Shown: positions 24,283 to 32,806 of the stretch, one piece after another
Layout of the letters: each line of letters starts with the position of its first letter
How positions within the stretch are numbered: the stretch's first letter is position 1
Assembly (NCBI RefSeq): GCF_947387495.1
Contig: NZ_CANDNU010000004.1
Coordinates: 1-64,000, forward strand
Length of the DNA stretch: 64,000 bases
Source: Limosilactobacillus difficilis
GTDB lineage: Bacteria; Bacillota; Bacilli; Lactobacillales; Lactobacillaceae
Direction of reading: 5' to 3'
The notes under the pieces: model-generated
The model's database searches: none
Seen by the model: only the letters and a program-made list of their open reading frames with translations
What the model was told of the DNA's origin: nothing
Position numbers and translations under genes: made by a program

Positions 24283-25701
24283 CTATGCGATATCTTGCGA
24301 TGCTGGTTTGTTTTTGGCTAAACGGAAACTGAATGCCAAGGCGATAATGATCAGTACGATGGCAAAATAGATTCCCCAGTGAAAGCCCTGAGTATAGCGC
24401 AAGGCACGACTGCCAGTTGCGGTGATGCGGCCAGCTTCGTAGAAACTGGTGGCAAGCGCCGTTGCTAGCGCCCCGACGATCTGCTGCATAGTGTTGAGAA
24501 TTGTACTGCCATCAGCTGATTGCAAACCGCTGAGGGAACTGAGAGCGTTGGTGGAAGATGGCGACATGGCCAGCGGACAGCCGATCATTAAGATAACGTG
24601 GGCGGCAATGACGTAAGCAAGCGATGATTTGCTGTTAGCAAAGGCAAACAGCAGGGCTCCGACCAAGGCTAAGATGAAACCAGCGATGGCCGGCTTGCGA
24701 GCTCCAACATTATCGTACAGGCGGCCAGCAATTGCGGAAACCACCGCATTGACGATCCCACCCGGCAGCATGATAATCCCGGTCATGGCAACGGGAACCA
24801 ACATTCCCTTTTGCAGGTAGTTTGGCATCAAGTACATGATGGAGAGAATGACTCCGAAGTCCAGCATCACGAGCAGGGCGCCGGTTGTAAATTCTGATTT
24901 TTTAAAGACTTTTAAGTTCAGGATCGGCTCCGTCAAGTGCAACTGACGGTAAACATAGAAGGCTAGTACGATGATGCCGATAATGAGAGCCGATAAGACC
25001 GGCACGGACAGCCAGCCATCACGACTTGCCAGACTGGTCCCGATGACCAGGCCAGAGAAACCGACGGCTGATTCGATGATCGAGAGCCAGTCGATGTGGG
25101 GCCGACTGATGTGGTTGACGTTTTCCAAAAAGCCGAGGGAGAAAGTCATCGCGATCAACAAGAATGGAATAAAGAGCCAGAAAATCCAGCGCCAAGATAG
25201 GAAGCCGAGGATGATCCCGGTGAGGGTTGGCCCAATCGCCGGTGCAAACATGATGACGAGGGAACAGATGCCCAGTGCCGCGCCCATTTTTTGTGGCGGA
25301 AAGATCTGCATGGCGGTGGCAAACATCAATGGTAGGATGAGGCCGGTTCCGATCCCCTGGATCATCCGGCCAGCTAACAAAACGCTAAAGCTATCAGCGC
25401 AAGCGGAGATAGCAGCCCCAACGATAAAAGCCCCCAGCCCGAAGACGGTAATTTGTCGGTTGGTAAACCAGCGGGAAATGAGGCTGGACAGGGGCAGGAT
25501 GATCCCGATGACCAGCATGTAGCCTGTCACCAGCCACTGAATGGTGGCCAGGTTGGTGTGGAAGGCCGCCATCAGTTTGGGTAGGGCGGTATTCAGTGAA
25601 GTTTCACTGAGCATCCCGACGAAAGCGCCGAGCAGCATCCCGGCCATTGCTAGAGCGGGATGCTTGACTTTGTTTTGGGCAGTTAAATGATGATTATTCA
25701 A
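24283..25701 (-). CDS. DHA2-family MFS multidrug exporter
   Basis: A 472-residue proton-driven exporter with 14 predicted membrane helices (EmrB/QacA type). LSETSLNTALPKLMAAF and WLVTGYMLVIGIILPL at the N-terminus, RMIQGIGTGLILPL and GPTLTGIILGFLSWRWIFWLFIPF (motif C region) are diagnostic. The best start is TTG at 25701, seven bases after AGGGAGGA; a GTG further up lies before that site. It lies next to a paralogue in the same direction. The substrate is unknown. Confidence 0.9.
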   Translation of the reverse strand: MNNHHLTAQNKVKHPALAMAGMLLGAFVGMLSETSLNTALPKLMAAFHTNLATIQWLVTGYMLVIGIILPLSSLISRWFTNRQITVFGLGAFIVGAAISACADSFSVLLAGRMIQGIGTGLILPLMFATAMQIFPPQKMGAALGICSLVIMFAPAIGPTLTGIILGFLSWRWIFWLFIPFLLIAMTFSLGFLENVNHISRPHIDWLSIIESAVGFSGLVIGTSLASRDGWLSVPVLSALIIGIIVLAFYVYRQLHLTEPILNLKVFKKSEFTTGALLVMLDFGVILSIMYLMPNYLQKGMLVPVAMTGIIMLPGGIVNAVVSAIAGRLYDNVGARKPAIAGFILALVGALLFAFANSKSSLAYVIAAHVILMIGCPLAMSPSSTNALSSLSGLQSADGSTILNTMQQIVGALATALATSFYEAGRITATGSRALRYTQGFHWGIYFAIVLIIIALAFSFRLAKNKPASQDIA

Positions 25702-25852
25702 AATAATTCCTCCCTTTCTCACAGCTGGTTAGTTTACCAGATTCAAACTGTTGTCGTAAGTATTTATTTAATTATGGTGCAAAATGGGATAATAGGTTGC
25801 TCAGGATGATTATTTCTTTAATGACATTAATTAAATGATTGATAATCACATT

Positions 25853-25890
25853 AAAAAGACCCCCGGAGCTGATTACTAACTCTGGGGGTG
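25853..25890 (-). terminator. Terminator of second DHA2 gene
   Basis: ACCCCCGGAG pairs with CTCTGGGGGT; on the minus strand it is followed by a T run, right after the stop of the upstream transporter. Confidence 0.85.
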
Positions 25891-25909
25891 TATGGCAGGT
25901 AGATGCTGA

Positions 25910-27271
25910 TTACGATTGATGAGCCTTGTTTTGCAGGTAGATACCGAAAGTGACTAGCATGAGGATGATCAGCAGTACCGTCACCCACATGGCGGAACGG
26001 ATTCCAGTGATCAGAGAAGCCGGGGCGTCGGCGATGACGACGACCAAGGTGACCGAAATGGCCCCAGAAACTTGCCGGAGGGTGTTGTTCAGCGCGGTCC
26101 CGTGGCTGTTTTCCAGTTGGGAGAGGTCGGAAAAGGCTTCGGACAGAGCGGGGCTGAAGACGAGGGCGTTGCCGATCATTCGGATGGCATAGGCCAGTGA
26201 AACCAGGGCCAGCGAGGTGTGGTTGCTGATCGACATGAGCGGGACAGAGGCGATTAGCATGAGGAGACCGCCGCTGATAATCAGCCACTTCGGTCCATAC
26301 TGGTCATACAAGCGGCCGATAATGGAAGCCGTAAAGCCGTTGAGGATCGCTCCTGGCAATAGGATTAAACCAGAGACAAAGCTGGAGATATGCAGGGCAT
26401 TTTCACCCCAAATCGGGATCAGCTGCTCGGTTCCCAGCAGGACCATGAAGGCGAAGATCCCGACGATCGTCATCAGGGTAAAGGAAGGGTAACGGAAGAT
26501 CTGCACCTTCAGGAGCGGGTTTTTGAGATGCAGCTGGCGCCGAACGAGGATAGCAATGAGGACGATCCCGACGGCCATCATGATGATACCGACTGGTAAG
26601 TTGATCTCAAAGACGGTTAAACTGCCCAGAAAGAGGGCGGAGCCGATTAAGGAAATGAGAACGGACAGGTAGTCGATGTGGATATCACGTGGGATGGAAT
26701 AATTAGGCAATTTGAAGTAGCCGACCACCCAGGCCAAGACCATGAAGGGCAAGACGAGGATAAAGAGCCAGCGCCAGGATAATACCTGGAGAATCAACCC
26801 AGCCAGCGTTGGACCAAAAGCAGGTCCGGAAGAGATGACGAGACTCGATAAACCGAGAATGGTTCCCCGTTTTTCGATCGGATAAATCGAAACCATGGTG
26901 GTCATTTGAAATGACATCAGCATCCCGCTGGCAGCGGCCTGGATCAGTCGGGCGGCCAGCAAGCCAGCAAAGTTGGTTGCCAGGCAGCCGATCAGACTGC
27001 CGACAATGAAGACCCCGATCGTCGTCAAGAAGACCTGGCGGTTGGTAAATTTGTCGTAGAGGTTTGATGATAAGGGCATAATGACCCCGATAATCAAGGT
27101 GTAGCCGGTGGTCAGCCACTGGGCGTTGTTGAGAGAAACCTTAAAAGTGTTGGCGATAAAGGGTAGGGCCGTCACCATCATTGTTTGGCTGGCCAGACTG
27201 ATGAAGGCTGACAAGAGCAGGATGATGGTAATGATCCGCCGGTTATGGACGGAAAGATTAATTTGACTCAC
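25910..27271 (-). CDS. DHA2-family MFS multidrug exporter
   Basis: A 453-residue EmrB/QacA-type exporter with about 14 helices. It shares MMVTALPFIANTF, WLTTGYTLIIGVIMPL, RLIQAAASGMLMS and GPTLAGLILQVLSWRWLF with its downstream paralogue, so the two arose by duplication. GTG at 27271 follows AAGGAGATTATT. A tandem 18-bp direct repeat lies in its leader. The two genes are separated by a terminator and probably form separate units. Confidence 0.9.
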   Translation of the reverse strand: MSQINLSVHNRRIITIILLLSAFISLASQTMMVTALPFIANTFKVSLNNAQWLTTGYTLIIGVIMPLSSNLYDKFTNRQVFLTTIGVFIVGSLIGCLATNFAGLLAARLIQAAASGMLMSFQMTTMVSIYPIEKRGTILGLSSLVISSGPAFGPTLAGLILQVLSWRWLFILVLPFMVLAWVVGYFKLPNYSIPRDIHIDYLSVLISLIGSALFLGSLTVFEINLPVGIIMMAVGIVLIAILVRRQLHLKNPLLKVQIFRYPSFTLMTIVGIFAFMVLLGTEQLIPIWGENALHISSFVSGLILLPGAILNGFTASIIGRLYDQYGPKWLIISGGLLMLIASVPLMSISNHTSLALVSLAYAIRMIGNALVFSPALSEAFSDLSQLENSHGTALNNTLRQVSGAISVTLVVVIADAPASLITGIRSAMWVTVLLIILMLVTFGIYLQNKAHQS

Positions 27272-27292
27272 AATAATCTCCTTTCTTATTTT

Positions 27293-27324
27293 TAGAATGA
27301 ATCCGATTTTTAGAATGAATCCGA
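27293..27324. repeat. Tandem 18-bp direct repeat upstream of DHA2 gene
   Basis: TAGAATGAATCCGA occurs at 27293-27306 and again at 27311-27324, separated by TTTT. The pair lies between a probable minus-strand -10 (TACAAT around 27331) and the ribosome binding site, so it could be an operator. Confidence 0.7.
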
Positions 27325-27440
27325 TTTATTGTACCATTAATAGGGCGGAACGCGAAAAGCAGAAAGTGGTGACAGAAAAACCGCTTGGCCACTTTGTGAT
27401 TATGATATAATAAAATCACTTTTAAAATATGGAGGAGAGT

Positions 27441-28586
27441 ATGATGAAAATTAATTGGCGCACTTGGGCCGGCCTTACCGCGGCTGTTCTGCTGGGGATG
27501 GCAGTTCCGGCAACGGCGAAGGCGGATGTGACGGCAACGGCTCCGTCAGCTGACGTTCCAACGACGATTGTACAGACGCCAGCACCGTCAACAACTGCCA
27601 CTACGGCTACGGAAGCCAAGGCCACAGTGGATGCTGACCGGACGCAAAGCACGAATACCCAGACGACGGCTACCGCTGTTCAACCGGCTGCCGTCAGTCA
27701 GAGTGCGGTGGCAACCGCGCCGGCACCAGCCACTTACGGCAGTGACGGCTGGCATTTGGACAATTCGGACTGGTACTATTATGACAATGGTCAGATGGTT
27801 ACCAGTGATTGGCGCTACCTGAACGGCAACTGGTACTACTTCAACTATGAAGGAATCATGGCGGCCAATGGCCCTTACAGTGATAATTCCGGCAATACCT
27901 ATATCTTTGATAACAATGGTCACTACCTGAAGAATAGTTGGTACCATTATGATCAGAGTAATTATGCGATTTCCTATCCTTACGCCAACGGCTACTATAC
28001 TTACCAGGGTCATATTTCGAATGATCTGTGGTTCTACGCCGACCAGTACGGCCACGCCGTCAAAAATGGTTGGCAGTGGATCAACGGCGCCTGGTATTAC
28101 TTTGACTATTACCAGATGGTTGAGAATCGGATAGATTATGATGGCCACAATCATTATTGCTTTGATGGCAATGGTCACTATTTCCGTAATCACTGGATCT
28201 ACTCTGAGAACAAGTGGTACTACTTCGACAATCAGGGACACATGCTTGATCATCAGTGGGCCTACTTAGGCGGACACTGGTACTACTTCATCGATATTTT
28301 CAATGGCATGGCTCATAATGGTATCGAAACTGATAATCATGGTGACCTTTATTACTTCGATCAGAACGGACACTACCAAAACAATGGCTGGTTCTACCGC
28401 AACAATACCTGGTACTACGCCTATGGCTCTGGAAAATTGGCTAGTGACTGGGCCTGGATCAACGGTGCTTGGTACTACTTTGACCTTAACGGTAAGATGC
28501 AGGACTCTGGTACCTTGTTCGAAGATGGCTGGACTTACCACTTCGACCGCAATGGTCACTACTGGAAGTCACGCGGTTTTTACTAA
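27441..28586 (+). CDS. Secreted glucan/cell-wall-binding repeat protein
   Basis: About 381 residues. A signal peptide (MMKINWRTWAGLTAAVLL to the site after ATAKA) is followed by a Thr/Ala-rich linker of roughly 75 residues. From about residue 95 to the end there are some 12-14 aromatic repeats of the form W-YYFD-NG-M and GHYLKNSW. These are the CW-binding/glucan-binding type known from streptococcal and Leuconostoc glucansucrases. No catalytic domain and no LPXTG anchor are present, so surface attachment is by the repeats. TATAAT -10 at about 27405 and GGAGGAG precede it. Confidence 0.88.
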   Translation: MMKINWRTWAGLTAAVLLGMAVPATAKADVTATAPSADVPTTIVQTPAPSTTATTATEAKATVDADRTQSTNTQTTATAVQPAAVSQSAVATAPAPATYGSDGWHLDNSDWYYYDNGQMVTSDWRYLNGNWYYFNYEGIMAANGPYSDNSGNTYIFDNNGHYLKNSWYHYDQSNYAISYPYANGYYTYQGHISNDLWFYADQYGHAVKNGWQWINGAWYYFDYYQMVENRIDYDGHNHYCFDGNGHYFRNHWIYSENKWYYFDNQGHMLDHQWAYLGGHWYYFIDIFNGMAHNGIETDNHGDLYYFDQNGHYQNNGWFYRNNTWYYAYGSGKLASDWAWINGAWYYFDLNGKMQDSGTLFEDGWTYHFDRNGHYWKSRGFY

Positions 28587-28590
28587 AATA

Positions 28591-28625
28591 AAGCGGGCGG
28601 CACTGCGAGGTGCGGCCCTTTTGTT
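28591..28625 (+). terminator. Terminator after repeat protein gene
   Basis: GGGCGGCAC and GTGCGGCCC arms followed by TTTTG. Confidence 0.7.
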
Positions 28626-28672
28626 TGACTGGGAATGTGATATAATTCACTTATAGAAAGCGGTGAATCAAC

Positions 28673-29128
28673 ATGGCAGATTTTCGGGAAGAATTAGATT
28701 TTGCTGGCCAGCAGGGAATGCTGGAGACGACGAAGAAATATTTTAACGGCTTAAAGGTAGTCCAGGATGCGGACGACCTTGCTCTGGAAGATTTGAACAA
28801 GCTGTTTTGGCAACTGACGAGCAGTGACCAATGCGCCATCAGCCAGCTTGCGCAGATCATCGAATACAGCAATAACAAGGACTTGCAGGACTTTATCGGT
28901 AGCCTCTCCTTTGAAACGCTGAACGACCGTGACAATCAGCATTTCTTGGATGAGCTGGGCAATGGCAGTAACAATCCCTACAATAGTTTGGGAGGGCTCA
29001 CCGATGCCATGGCCCTCGGCATCGACAAGGACAAGAAGCTCCATGCCTGGAAGCGGGTTGACTGGGAGGACTTTCTCCGTCAGCAGGGGCTGGCCATTTT
29101 AGCCGCTTATTATCAGGAAAACAATTAA
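28673..29128 (+). CDS. Hypothetical acidic protein
   Basis: A 151-residue soluble, acidic, mostly helical protein that I do not recognise. It starts MADFREELDFAGQQGML and has a Trp-containing C-terminal helix region (KRVDWEDFLRQQGL). No signal peptide, membrane segment or known catalytic motif is visible. ATG is preceded by AAAGCGGTG, and TATAAT at 28639-28644 may be its -10. It stands alone between two terminators. Confidence 0.7.
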   Translation: MADFREELDFAGQQGMLETTKKYFNGLKVVQDADDLALEDLNKLFWQLTSSDQCAISQLAQIIEYSNNKDLQDFIGSLSFETLNDRDNQHFLDELGNGSNNPYNSLGGLTDAMALGIDKDKKLHAWKRVDWEDFLRQQGLAILAAYYQENN

Positions 29129-29143
29129 AACATCATCATAACG

Positions 29144-29194
29144 AAAAGAGACCGCAACGTAGGCACTAATACCTAATGTTGCGATCTCTTTTTA
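29144..29194. terminator. Bidirectional terminator
   Basis: AAAAGAGA-CGCAAC and GTTGCG-TCTCTTTTT arms with an inner TAGG/CCTA stem, between convergent genes. Confidence 0.88.
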
Positions 29195-29199
29195 TATTA

Positions 29200-29883
29200 T
29201 TAATCCCGTTGTAGCCGGATCATCTTGGTAAAGACCCAGGTAAGGAGGATCATGATGGCGATGCAGACGATCAAGACGACCGTCCAAATGCCTGGGGAAG
29301 TGAGCAGATGTTCGATTTGGTTGATTTGATGCTGGCTCAGGGTCCAGTTAGTTTTGGACATCCATTGAGCGATGCAAGTCAGGATCCAAATGAGGATGGA
29401 CATTAAGAGGGATGGCAGGCCGACGATGACAACGACTTTCCAGAAGCCGTGGACGAGAGCGACAATATCGGCCAGGACCTGGGTGGTGAAAAACAGGGAC
29501 AGGATAATCGCCATCCCGATCCAGAAACTCCCCTGGTTGTGGCCTAGATTATTTGTGGCGAATTGCTGAAAAAGCAGACCGAGGATCGTGATCAATAAGG
29601 ACCAGCAAACCGGCGTCAGGATGTCCGTCCACCAAAGAGTGTTGCGGTCAATGCCAAATTGAACGGCCAGGTTAAAGCTGCGTCGCGGCAGAACGAAGAG
29701 CATAACCAGGCCGACAACGGTGGCAACTCCAATGCTGCCGCTGAGAATTGCCGGCCAAACATTGGCCAGGTCGCCGATATTAAAGAGCAGGGTCAGCAAT
29801 AGGTAAATGCCGACGCCGATGCCGAGAGCAATCCCGTTAGCGATCAGCCGGTATTTGATTAAAAACTTTGCACCTTTACTCAT
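29200..29883 (-). CDS. ABC transporter permease (YtrC/ABC-2-like)
   Basis: A 227-residue integral membrane protein with about six hydrophobic segments and no soluble domain. Its ATG overlaps the end of the ATPase gene by eight bases, so the two are translated together as an exporter of the GntR/YtrA-controlled type. Sequence similarity to known permeases is weak by eye; the call depends on the operon context. Such systems in lactic acid bacteria often respond to cell-envelope stress. Confidence 0.75.
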   Translation of the reverse strand: MSKGAKFLIKYRLIANGIALGIGVGIYLLLTLLFNIGDLANVWPAILSGSIGVATVVGLVMLFVLPRRSFNLAVQFGIDRNTLWWTDILTPVCWSLLITILGLLFQQFATNNLGHNQGSFWIGMAIILSLFFTTQVLADIVALVHGFWKVVVIVGLPSLLMSILIWILTCIAQWMSKTNWTLSQHQINQIEHLLTSPGIWTVVLIVCIAIMILLTWVFTKMIRLQRD

Positions 29884-30787
29884 GATGGTGGGCCTCCTTT
29901 GTTGATTGTGCGCTAGCGATCTGTCCCATGTCAGGACTCGTCATGGCAATGAAGAGTGATTGCAAGTCGAGGTGATTTAAAGTGAGATCGGCCGGAACTT
30001 TCAGATCAGTTGGCAACTGGTCATAGATGATCACCTGGCCCAGTTTGCCCATCCTGGCAGAATGATTGATGACCTTGAAGTGACGGCCGAATGCAGTTAC
30101 TTGCTCCTGGGGGCCACTCAGTTGGTAGGCTTGTTGGAGGACGGTGTCGGTGGCGTCATCGATGACGACGTGCTGTTGGTCGATGATGATTACGTGGTTG
30201 ACCAAATGGGCAATTTCGTCGATCAAGTGGGTGGCGACGATGAAAATTCGCGGCTTTTCGCTGTATGTCCGCAGCAGCTCAGAATAGAAAAGCTCGCGAT
30301 GGTTGGCGTCAAGCCCGAGAACCGGTTCGTCAAGCATGATGATTGTTGCGTTGACGTTAAGGGCTAGGACCAGTTTGAGACTGGTTTGTTGACCCGTTGA
30401 GAGGCGACCAACATGGGCATTTTCCTTTACACCGAATTCCTGCAACATCCGTTTGGCGTTCGCAAAGTCAAAGTCGCCATAGACGGCGTCAACCCACTTC
30501 ATGATGGTGGTGACGCTAGTCCATTTACCAAACGGCATTGAAGCATTCATCAGCCAGAGCTTGGTTAGGGCCTGGCCGTTATCCTTAACATTTTGGCCGT
30601 CAACTTCGATCGTGCCGTCTGTCGGCCGGATGCCGTCGACGATCATGTTCAAGAGGGTCGACTTGCCGACCCCGTTGCGGCCGAAGAGACCGTAAATGCC
30701 GTTGCTGTCAAATTTCAGATTGATGTCCTTGAGGATGGTAGTACGGCCAAAGCGTTTGCTAAGACTGTTAATGTGCATTGTTGTCAT
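29876..30787 (-). CDS. ABC transporter ATP-binding protein
   Basis: A 303-residue ATPase. Walker A GLFGRNGVGKST lies near residue 34-45, a variant signature LSTGQQTSLKL near 135 and Walker B TIIMLDEPVLGLD near 155; a C-terminal extension of about 90 residues follows. The signature LSTGQ in place of LSGGQ is typical of the YtrB-like group. Its start lies inside the end of the GntR regulator gene (20-base overlap), which indicates tight coupling. Confidence 0.9.
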   Translation of the reverse strand: MTTMHINSLSKRFGRTTILKDINLKFDSNGIYGLFGRNGVGKSTLLNMIVDGIRPTDGTIEVDGQNVKDNGQALTKLWLMNASMPFGKWTSVTTIMKWVDAVYGDFDFANAKRMLQEFGVKENAHVGRLSTGQQTSLKLVLALNVNATIIMLDEPVLGLDANHRELFYSELLRTYSEKPRIFIVATHLIDEIAHLVNHVIIIDQQHVVIDDATDTVLQQAYQLSGPQEQVTAFGRHFKVINHSARMGKLGQVIIYDQLPTDLKVPADLTLNHLDLQSLFIAMTSPDMGQIASAQSTKEAHHHE

Positions 30788-31148
30788 CTTGATACCCCCG
30801 TTTGATTAACTCAATTAAGTGCTCCTCCGTTAAGCCCAATTTTTGGGCCTCCGTGACGACAGATTGGATGTAATCATCGTAGAAATGTTGCTTGCGCTTA
30901 GACATGATTTGCTGACGGGCGTCCTTGGTGACGAACATCCCCCGACCGCGGCGCTTTTCCAGCAGGCCGTCGTCGACGAGACGGTTCATTCCCTTCAGGA
31001 CTGTTGCTGGATTGACGTGTAGCTCTCGCGACACCTGGGTCGTTGAGGGAACCTGGTCGCCAGCCTGAAAAACGCCGGTGAAGATCAGTTCTTCTAATTG
31101 GTCGGCTAGCTGGGTGTAAATCGGCCCCGAGTCGTCGAAGTGAAACAT
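30768..31148 (-). CDS. GntR-family regulator, YtrA subfamily
   Basis: A 126-residue repressor. The winged helix covers roughly residues 10-75, with GPIYTQLADQLEELIFTG, PSTTQVSRELHVNPATVLKG and LLEKRRGRGMFV. The short C-terminal tail (about 45 residues) identifies the YtrA subfamily, which regulates adjacent ABC exporters. The start is ATG 31148 after GGAGGT; the open frame upstream covers the promoter. It is first in the operon and likely autoregulated through the inverted repeat at 31181-31216. Confidence 0.9.
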   Translation of the reverse strand: MFHFDDSGPIYTQLADQLEELIFTGVFQAGDQVPSTTQVSRELHVNPATVLKGMNRLVDDGLLEKRRGRGMFVTKDARQQIMSKRKQHFYDDYIQSVVTEAQKLGLTEEHLIELIKRGYQDDNNAH

Positions 31149-31180
31149 TGGCGCAGCCACCTCCTCGTAGTGATAGTTTC

Positions 31181-31236
31181 TTATATGGTTAATTACTCTG
31201 CTAACTAACCATATAACCAAAATCAACCACTGTCAA
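31181..31236 (-). promoter_or_regulatory. Promoter and GntR operator
   Basis: An 11-bp perfect inverted repeat, TTATATGGTTA (31181-31191) and TAACCATATAA (31206-31216), is separated by 14 bp. On the minus strand a -35 TTGACA (31231-31236) lies about 15 bp before TATATG inside the upstream arm, so repressor binding would cover the -10. Confidence 0.75.
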
Positions 31237-31241
31237 CAAAA

Positions 31242-31268
31242 AACTGAGACCCGGTATGAGTCTCAGTT
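31242..31268 (-). terminator. Terminator of metE-like gene
   Basis: AACTGAGAC and GTCTCAGTT form a perfect stem with an A/T-rich flank giving a T run on the minus strand. Confidence 0.85.
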
Positions 31269-31289
31269 AAATCTTGTTTGCCTAAATTT

Positions 31290-32417
31290 CTAATTAGCGT
31301 CATCCCACACATCGCGGGCGATGTCACGAACGAGTGCTAATTTCTTCCATTGTTCCTCTTCGCTTACCTTGTTGCCTTCTTCAGTCGAGGCAAAACCACA
31401 CTGGGTGGAGAGGGCTAACTGCGTCAACGGGACGTACTGACTGGCTTCTTTGATCCGCGCCTTGATTTCGGCTGGTTTTTCTAGTTCGGGAAATTTAGAG
31501 GTGATCAGTCCCAGCACAATCCGGATGTTTGGCCGGTTGTTGTAGATGGCTTGCAGCGGTTCAAAGCCCCCAGAACGTTGGTTGTCATATTCGAGGAAGA
31601 AACCGTCGTAGTTGAGCTGGCCAAGGTATTTAGCGATAACGTCGTAGGATCCGCTGAAGAGATAAGTAGATTTGAAGTTACCCCGACAGATGTGGGTAGT
31701 GATGGTCAAGTCGTCCGGCAAGCCTGCTAGTTCTTGATTGATCAGCTTGACGGCATCTTCACACAGCTTGACGTACTTGGCGTGCTCTTTTGGCTGGTCC
31801 TTGCTAGCGTTGAGTTTGGAAATCAGAAAGGCCCAAGTGGTATCGTCCTGTTGGAGATAGCGACAGCCAAGGTCGTAGAAATGCTGAATCGTTTGGTGGT
31901 AGGTGGTGGCAACGGCAGTTAAGTATTCATCCCAGGAATCATAGTATTGCGACCAGTTATCGCTGCGGTTGTCGCGGAACAGCAGGGTCGGGGATGGGAT
32001 GGTTTGCTTGGCAAGAACCCCGTCTGGCGTGATGCTGTTGAGGTACTGGAAAGAAGTAAAGAAGGGGTGAGTCGGGTTATAGCTGATTTTGCCGCTCAAG
32101 CGGACGTTATCAGTTCGCGTTTTGCTGTTCTTGAACTTATAGCTTTGCTGGTAGTCGTAGCGCTCAGTTCCGCCCAGCCCCCATAGGAAGTCGAGATGCC
32201 ACCAGCTGCGGTTGAATTCGCCGTCGGTTACGGCGTGAAAGCCGAGGTCAGCCTGCTTTTGGACGATCTTTTTGGTTTCTTCGCGCTGAATGGCGACAAA
32301 GTCAGCGAGCGCTAACTTACGTTCAAAAAGTTTAGCTTCGGCATCCTTCAGTGCTTGGGAACGTTTCAGACTGCCGACGAGATCGTAACGGAATGGTGCT
32401 TGTGATGATTGAGTCAT
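31290..32417 (-). CDS. Cobalamin-independent methionine synthase-like protein (MetE C-terminal family, YxjG-like)
   Basis: A 375-residue zinc methyltransferase of the MetE C-terminal type, related to B. subtilis YxjG/YxjH. Candidate zinc ligands are the His and Cys of THICRGNFKS and the Cys of STQCGFAS; FYDLGCRYLQQDDTTW is the conserved barrel segment. It lacks the folate-binding N-terminal half of full MetE. The methionine-specific T-box in front of it supports a role in methionine supply, probably methyl transfer to homocysteine. ATG follows AAAGAGGT. Confidence 0.87.
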   Translation of the reverse strand: MTQSSQAPFRYDLVGSLKRSQALKDAEAKLFERKLALADFVAIQREETKKIVQKQADLGFHAVTDGEFNRSWWHLDFLWGLGGTERYDYQQSYKFKNSKTRTDNVRLSGKISYNPTHPFFTSFQYLNSITPDGVLAKQTIPSPTLLFRDNRSDNWSQYYDSWDEYLTAVATTYHQTIQHFYDLGCRYLQQDDTTWAFLISKLNASKDQPKEHAKYVKLCEDAVKLINQELAGLPDDLTITTHICRGNFKSTYLFSGSYDVIAKYLGQLNYDGFFLEYDNQRSGGFEPLQAIYNNRPNIRIVLGLITSKFPELEKPAEIKARIKEASQYVPLTQLALSTQCGFASTEEGNKVSEEEQWKKLALVRDIARDVWDDAN

Positions 32418-32468
32418 ATGAACTACCTCTTTCTTAAATGAAATGCAGGATTAACGAGACTAGCAAAC

Positions 32469-32511
32469 AAAAAAAACGTCCCTGCGAAGGAAAATCCTTC
32501 TGCAGGGACGT
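32469..32511 (-). terminator. Regulated T-box terminator
   Basis: ACGTCCCTGC pairs with GCAGGGACGT around an inner GAAGGA/TCCTTC stem, followed on the minus strand by a long T run. It is the off state of the T-box leader. Confidence 0.9.
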
Positions 32512-32735
32512 CGTGACGTGGTACCACCTTGCTTGTTGCTCTCACTCGCGTAAAAGCTCTCAGCCAGTTGCAAACACAACTGCGCCGTGGTAAGGAAGGC
32601 GAACTCCGGCCACGCTCACTGAGCTCACGTGGCTCTAACCTCAAAGTCCATTTTCATAGCCCTTCTGCCAATCGGCTCGCATTATCCCGACTTGCTGGGT
32701 GGGGAAGCAGCTAGTACTTAACTCGTCACTGGTTA
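32512..32735 (-). promoter_or_regulatory. T-box riboswitch, methionine specifier
   Basis: On the minus strand the T-box core AGGTGGTACCACG (32517-32529) carries TGGT, which fits A73 of tRNA-Met. Stem I holds AGTA on the 5' side and the specifier loop reads GAAAATGG, giving an ATG specifier at 32649-32651 (GAA, one base, codon, purine). It controls the MetE-like gene. The rest of 32418-32806 is leader and upstream AT-rich DNA without a gene. Confidence 0.88.
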
Positions 32736-32806
32736 TTAATTTCGTTTGCTTGATGACATTAGAATAGCATAAGCTAATCAAAATGCAAACATTTTTTTAG
32801 AATTTT

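Noticed and set aside
25851-26288. Minus-strand frame of 145 codons overlapping the DHA2 gene
   Set aside because: Its Pro/Arg/His-rich product is typical of an off-frame reading of a membrane protein gene and it runs through the terminator.
27588-28253. Open frame of 221 codons on the minus strand opposite the repeat protein gene
   Set aside because: Its Val/Ile-rich low-complexity product is the antisense reading of the Tyr/Asp/Asn repeats; there is no ribosome binding site and no domain.
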